Assembly (NCBI GenBank): GCA_041158045.1
Contig: JBEBCD010000020.1
Span: 1-24,711, forward strand
DNA: 24,711 nt
From: CAXRBC01 sp041158045
GTDB lineage: Bacteria > Actinomycetota > Acidimicrobiia > Acidimicrobiales > Ilumatobacteraceae
Direction: 5' to 3'
In this document: positions 22,630 to 24,711 of the stretch, piece after piece
Layout of the letters: every line of letters starts with the position of its first letter
Numbering within the stretch: the stretch's first letter is position 1
Program-made: the position numbers and the translations under genes
The notes under the pieces: model-generated
The model's input: only the letters and a program-made list of their open reading frames with translations
Told to the model about the DNA's origin: nothing
Databases searched by the model: none

Positions 22630-24390
22630 CTACCGCAGGTACTCGCGACGGTCGCTCTGGCCCGGCGGCAGGAGGATGTCGTCGTTGCTCTGGCCGGCGG
22701 GGACCATCGGGAACACTTTCTCGTCGGCGTCGACCCGGAACTCGACGACCACCGGCTTGTCGTTGATCGAGTTGGCCTTGTCGATCGCCGACTCGACCTC
22801 CTCCGGCGCCTCGACGCGGATGCCGACGCACCCCATCGCCTCGGCCCAGCGCACGTAGTCGGGCACGACGTGGCCGAGGTGCACCTCGCTGTAGCGCTCG
22901 CCGTAGAACATCTCCTGCCACTGACGCACCATGCCGAGGTACGCGTTGTTGAGGATCCCGACCTTCACCGGGATGCGCTCGATCGACGCGGTGACGAGCT
23001 CCTGCGCGGTCATCTGGAAGCAGCCGTCGCCGTCGATCGCCCAGACGGTGCGGTCCGGACGACCGACCTTCGCGCCGATCGCCGCCGGCACCGAGAAGCC
23101 CATCGTGCCGAGGCCGCCCGAGTTGACCCACGTGTACGGCTCGTTGAAGCGCCAGTACTGGCTCGCCCACATCTGGTGCTGGCCGACGCCCGACACGACG
23201 ATCGTGCCCTCGGGCGACGCGTCGCGCAGGCGCTCCAGGCAGTACTGCGGCTTGAGGTGCGCACCCGGGGCGCTCGGCTCGTACGCGAGGGGGAACTGCT
23301 CGCGCCAGCCGCTGACGCGGCTGCGCCACGGGCCGACGTCGGCCTGGCGTTCGCCGGACTCGAGCAGCGCGCGCACCGCCTTGACCAGCTCCTCCGTCAC
23401 GAGGCGACAGTCGCCGACGATCGGGACGTCCGGGGTGCGGACCTTGCCCTGCTCGGCCGGGTCGATGTCGACGTGGATGATCTTGGCCTCGGGGGCGAAG
23501 GCCGCGACCTTGCCCGTCACGCGGTCGTCGAACCGGGCGCCGAGGGCGATGAGGAGGTCCGACTTCTGCATCGCGGTCACGGCCGTGGCCGTGCCGTGCA
23601 TGCCCGGCATGCCGAGGCACAGCGGGTGGTCGTCGGGGAAGGCGCCTCGCGCCATGAGCGTGGTCACGACCGGGATCTGCGTCAGCTCGGCGAGCTCCCG
23701 CAGCACCTCGGCCGCGCGCGCCTTGAGCACGCCGCCGCCCACGTAGAGCACGGGGCGCTCGGCGGCGAGGATGAGGCGGGCCGCCTCCTTGATCATCTTG
23801 GGGTGGCCCTTCACGTTGGGCCGGTAGCCGGGGAGGCTGTCGAGCACCTCGTCGTCGGTCGGCCAGTGCCACGTCATCTGGTTCTGCAGCACGTCCTTCG
23901 GGACGTCGACGAGCACCGGACCGGGGCGGCCCGTCGTGGCGAGGTGGAAGGCCTGGCGGATCGCGAGCGGCAAGTCGTCGGCCGACATGACGAGCTCGTT
24001 GTGCTTGGTGATGCTGCGGGTGATGCCGACGGTGTCGCACTCCTGGAAGGCGTCGGTGCCGATCGCCGAGGTCGGCACCTGGCCGGTGATCGCGACCATC
24101 GGGACCGAGTCCATGTAGGCGTCGCAGAGCGGGGTCACGAGGTTGGTCGCCGCCGGGCCGCTCGTCACCATCGCGACGCCGGGCCGGCCCGTGACGTGCG
24201 CGTAGCCCTCGGCCATGTGGCCGGCGCCCTGCTCGTGGCGCACGAGCACGTGGCGGATGGGCGACTCGAGGAGCGGGTCGTAGGCGGGCAGGATGCAGCC
24301 GCCCGGGAGTCCGAACATCACGTCCACGTGCTCGTGCTCGAGCGCGCGGATCAGGGCCTGGGCTCCGGTGATCTTCTGGTTGCTCTTCAT
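22630..24390 (-). CDS. ilvB: Acetolactate synthase large (catalytic) subunit
   Basis: The product is 586 aa. It condenses pyruvate with pyruvate or 2-oxobutyrate, using TPP and FAD. The catalytic Glu53 lies in VRHEQGAGHMAEGYA. FGLPGGCILPAYDPL precedes it, TSGPAATNLVTPL and GARFDDRVTGK mark the FAD/central domain, and the C-terminal TPP motif is GDGCFQM with NNAYLGMVRQW about 28 residues later. ATG 24390 gives the normal N-terminus (ITGAQALIRALEHEHVDVMFGLPGG); a longer frame up to 24426 would read into the attenuator. GGAG stands close upstream in the leader. It is the first gene of ilvBNC, behind a leader-peptide attenuator. Confidence 0.96.
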   Translation of the reverse strand: MKSNQKITGAQALIRALEHEHVDVMFGLPGGCILPAYDPLLESPIRHVLVRHEQGAGHMAEGYAHVTGRPGVAMVTSGPAATNLVTPLCDAYMDSVPMVAITGQVPTSAIGTDAFQECDTVGITRSITKHNELVMSADDLPLAIRQAFHLATTGRPGPVLVDVPKDVLQNQMTWHWPTDDEVLDSLPGYRPNVKGHPKMIKEAARLILAAERPVLYVGGGVLKARAAEVLRELAELTQIPVVTTLMARGAFPDDHPLCLGMPGMHGTATAVTAMQKSDLLIALGARFDDRVTGKVAAFAPEAKIIHVDIDPAEQGKVRTPDVPIVGDCRLVTEELVKAVRALLESGERQADVGPWRSRVSGWREQFPLAYEPSAPGAHLKPQYCLERLRDASPEGTIVVSGVGQHQMWASQYWRFNEPYTWVNSGGLGTMGFSVPAAIGAKVGRPDRTVWAIDGDGCFQMTAQELVTASIERIPVKVGILNNAYLGMVRQWQEMFYGERYSEVHLGHVVPDYVRWAEAMGCVGIRVEAPEEVESAIDKANSINDKPVVVEFRVDADEKVFPMVPAGQSNDDILLPPGQSDRREYLR

Positions 24391-24418
24391 GGTGTGGCTC
24401 CGGTCGGTGGGGAACAAA

Positions 24419-24442
24419 AAAACCACCCTTTCGGGTGGTTTT
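24419..24442 (-). terminator. Rho-independent terminator (attenuator) before ilvB
   Basis: On the minus strand AAAACCACCC pairs with GGGTGGTTTT around a GAAA tetraloop, followed by more T residues: a textbook intrinsic terminator, rare in such a GC-rich genome. It lies 28 bp before the ilvB ATG, so it can only act on ilvB transcription itself. Confidence 0.9.
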
Positions 24443-24444
24443 CG

Positions 24445-24473
24445 GGCGCGAGCGTCGTGGAGACGCGCGCGCC
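24445..24473 (-). promoter_or_regulatory. Hairpin between the ilv leader peptide and the terminator
   Basis: GGCGCG-C-GCGTC pairs with GACGC-T-CGCGCC around a TCCAC loop: eleven base pairs with one mismatch. Its first base is the last base of the leader-peptide stop codon, so a ribosome ending there would cover one arm. It is a likely pause or antiterminator element; the exact alternative pairing with the terminator was not worked out. Confidence 0.6.
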
Positions 24474-24535
24474 TAGGAGATGACTACGAGTCGTGCGTCG
24501 GCGAGTGCCAGCGACGGGGTTGGGCCGTTCGTCAT
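24473..24535 (-). CDS. ilvB leader peptide (20 aa), attenuation sensor
   Basis: ATG at 24535 opens a 20-codon frame ending in TAG at 24473-24475. It reads MTNGPTPSLALADARLVVIS. Six of 20 residues are branched-chain amino acids, with Leu-Val-Val-Ile just before the stop, including a rare GTA codon. This is the expected design of a ribosome-stalling leader: shortage of Leu, Val or Ile slows the ribosome near the end of the peptide, altering folding of the hairpins at 24445-24473 and 24419-24442. A candidate promoter places the transcript start at or near the ATG, so the leader may be translated without a Shine-Dalgarno. Confidence 0.82.
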   Translation of the reverse strand: MTNGPTPSLALADARLVVIS

Positions 24536-24541
24536 CCCCGT

Positions 24542-24570
24542 CAGTCTGTCAGCGGGCCAGTCGGTTCACA
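24542..24570 (-). promoter_or_regulatory. Candidate promoter of the ilvBNC operon
   Basis: On the minus strand TTGTGA (24565-24570) and CAGACT (24542-24547) stand 17 bp apart, with 6 bp between the -10 and the leader-peptide ATG. The -10 is weak, but spacing and position agree with a leaderless leader peptide. It overlaps the possible end of the upstream frame. Confidence 0.35.
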
Positions 24571-24711
24571 ACCGGTCCGCGGCGCCGTCCCGGGCTCGGC
24601 ACCACCGTGGGCCGCCGCGGCGCGGCACGCTGCGGCTCGACCCGCGCGCCCGACGCGACCCGCCGCTGCGACGACCGCGGGGCGACCCGCGACGGCGCGA
24701 CGGGCGACGCC
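24548..24711 (-). CDS. Possible C-terminal end of an unidentified gene (cut by window edge)
   Basis: A frame is open from the window edge to TGA at 24548-24550, coding about 53 residues rich in Arg, Pro, Ser, Ala and Val, for example VAPRSSQRRVASGARVEP and ending VVNRLAR. Nearly all third positions are G or C, which suits coding here but also suits any frame in so GC-rich a stretch. It would be a basic, disordered tail. No family is recognised. If not coding, the stretch is simply the upstream region of the ilv promoter. Confidence 0.3.

Overview
The window is very GC-rich (over 70% by eye in most lines), with G/C at nearly every third codon position. Several transcripts look leaderless, and genes are often coupled by GTGA or ATGA overlaps. 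With a mycothiol-dependent-type MDMPI protein and a PAC2 protein, this points to an actinobacterium (Actinomycetota). An acidimicrobial-type lineage is possible but cannot be proven from this window. No tRNA, rRNA, CRISPR array, transposase or phage gene was seen.

Layout from left to right. Position 1-183 (minus) is the 5' end of a gene resembling surface-carbohydrate biosynthesis proteins, cut by the window edge. Next is an NfuA-like Fe-S protein gene (minus). A TPP riboswitch then opens a plus-strand thiamine operon: thiamine pyrophosphokinase, ThiB, ThiP, and a ThiQ ATPase whose C-terminus is fused to a GNAT acetyltransferase domain. Convergent to it are an MDMPI-family gene coupled to a CopC-CopD copper gene. 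A minus-strand cobalamin riboswitch leads into btuF-btuC-btuD. Upstream of the riboswitch lies a lower-GC patch holding an SGNH-hydrolase-like gene and a coupled 33-codon ORF. A class I aminotransferase (minus) and a PAC2 protein (plus) diverge from a 29-bp gap.

From about 14.26 to 19.63 kb lies a minus-strand phosphate/arsenate block. PHO-box-like repeats stand before pstS, followed by a pstS/pstC hairpin, pstC (with a 3 x 27-nt in-frame repeat), pstA, pstB, an ArsC-type reductase ORF with no usable start codon in front of its catalytic cysteine, and an aquaporin-like channel. The likely logic is phosphate uptake, with arsenate that enters the same way being reduced and then leaving as arsenite.

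The last part is amino-acid synthesis on the minus strand: metY behind an apparently leaderless promoter, and ilvB-ilvN-ilvC. In front of ilvB are a 20-residue leader peptide ending in Leu-Val-Val-Ile-Ser, a strong hairpin and a Rho-independent terminator, which together form a transcription attenuator.

No completely new multi-gene system was recognised. The least ordinary items are the ThiQ-GNAT fusion, the start-less arsC after pstB, the PstC periplasmic repeat, and the small ORF coupled to the SGNH gene.
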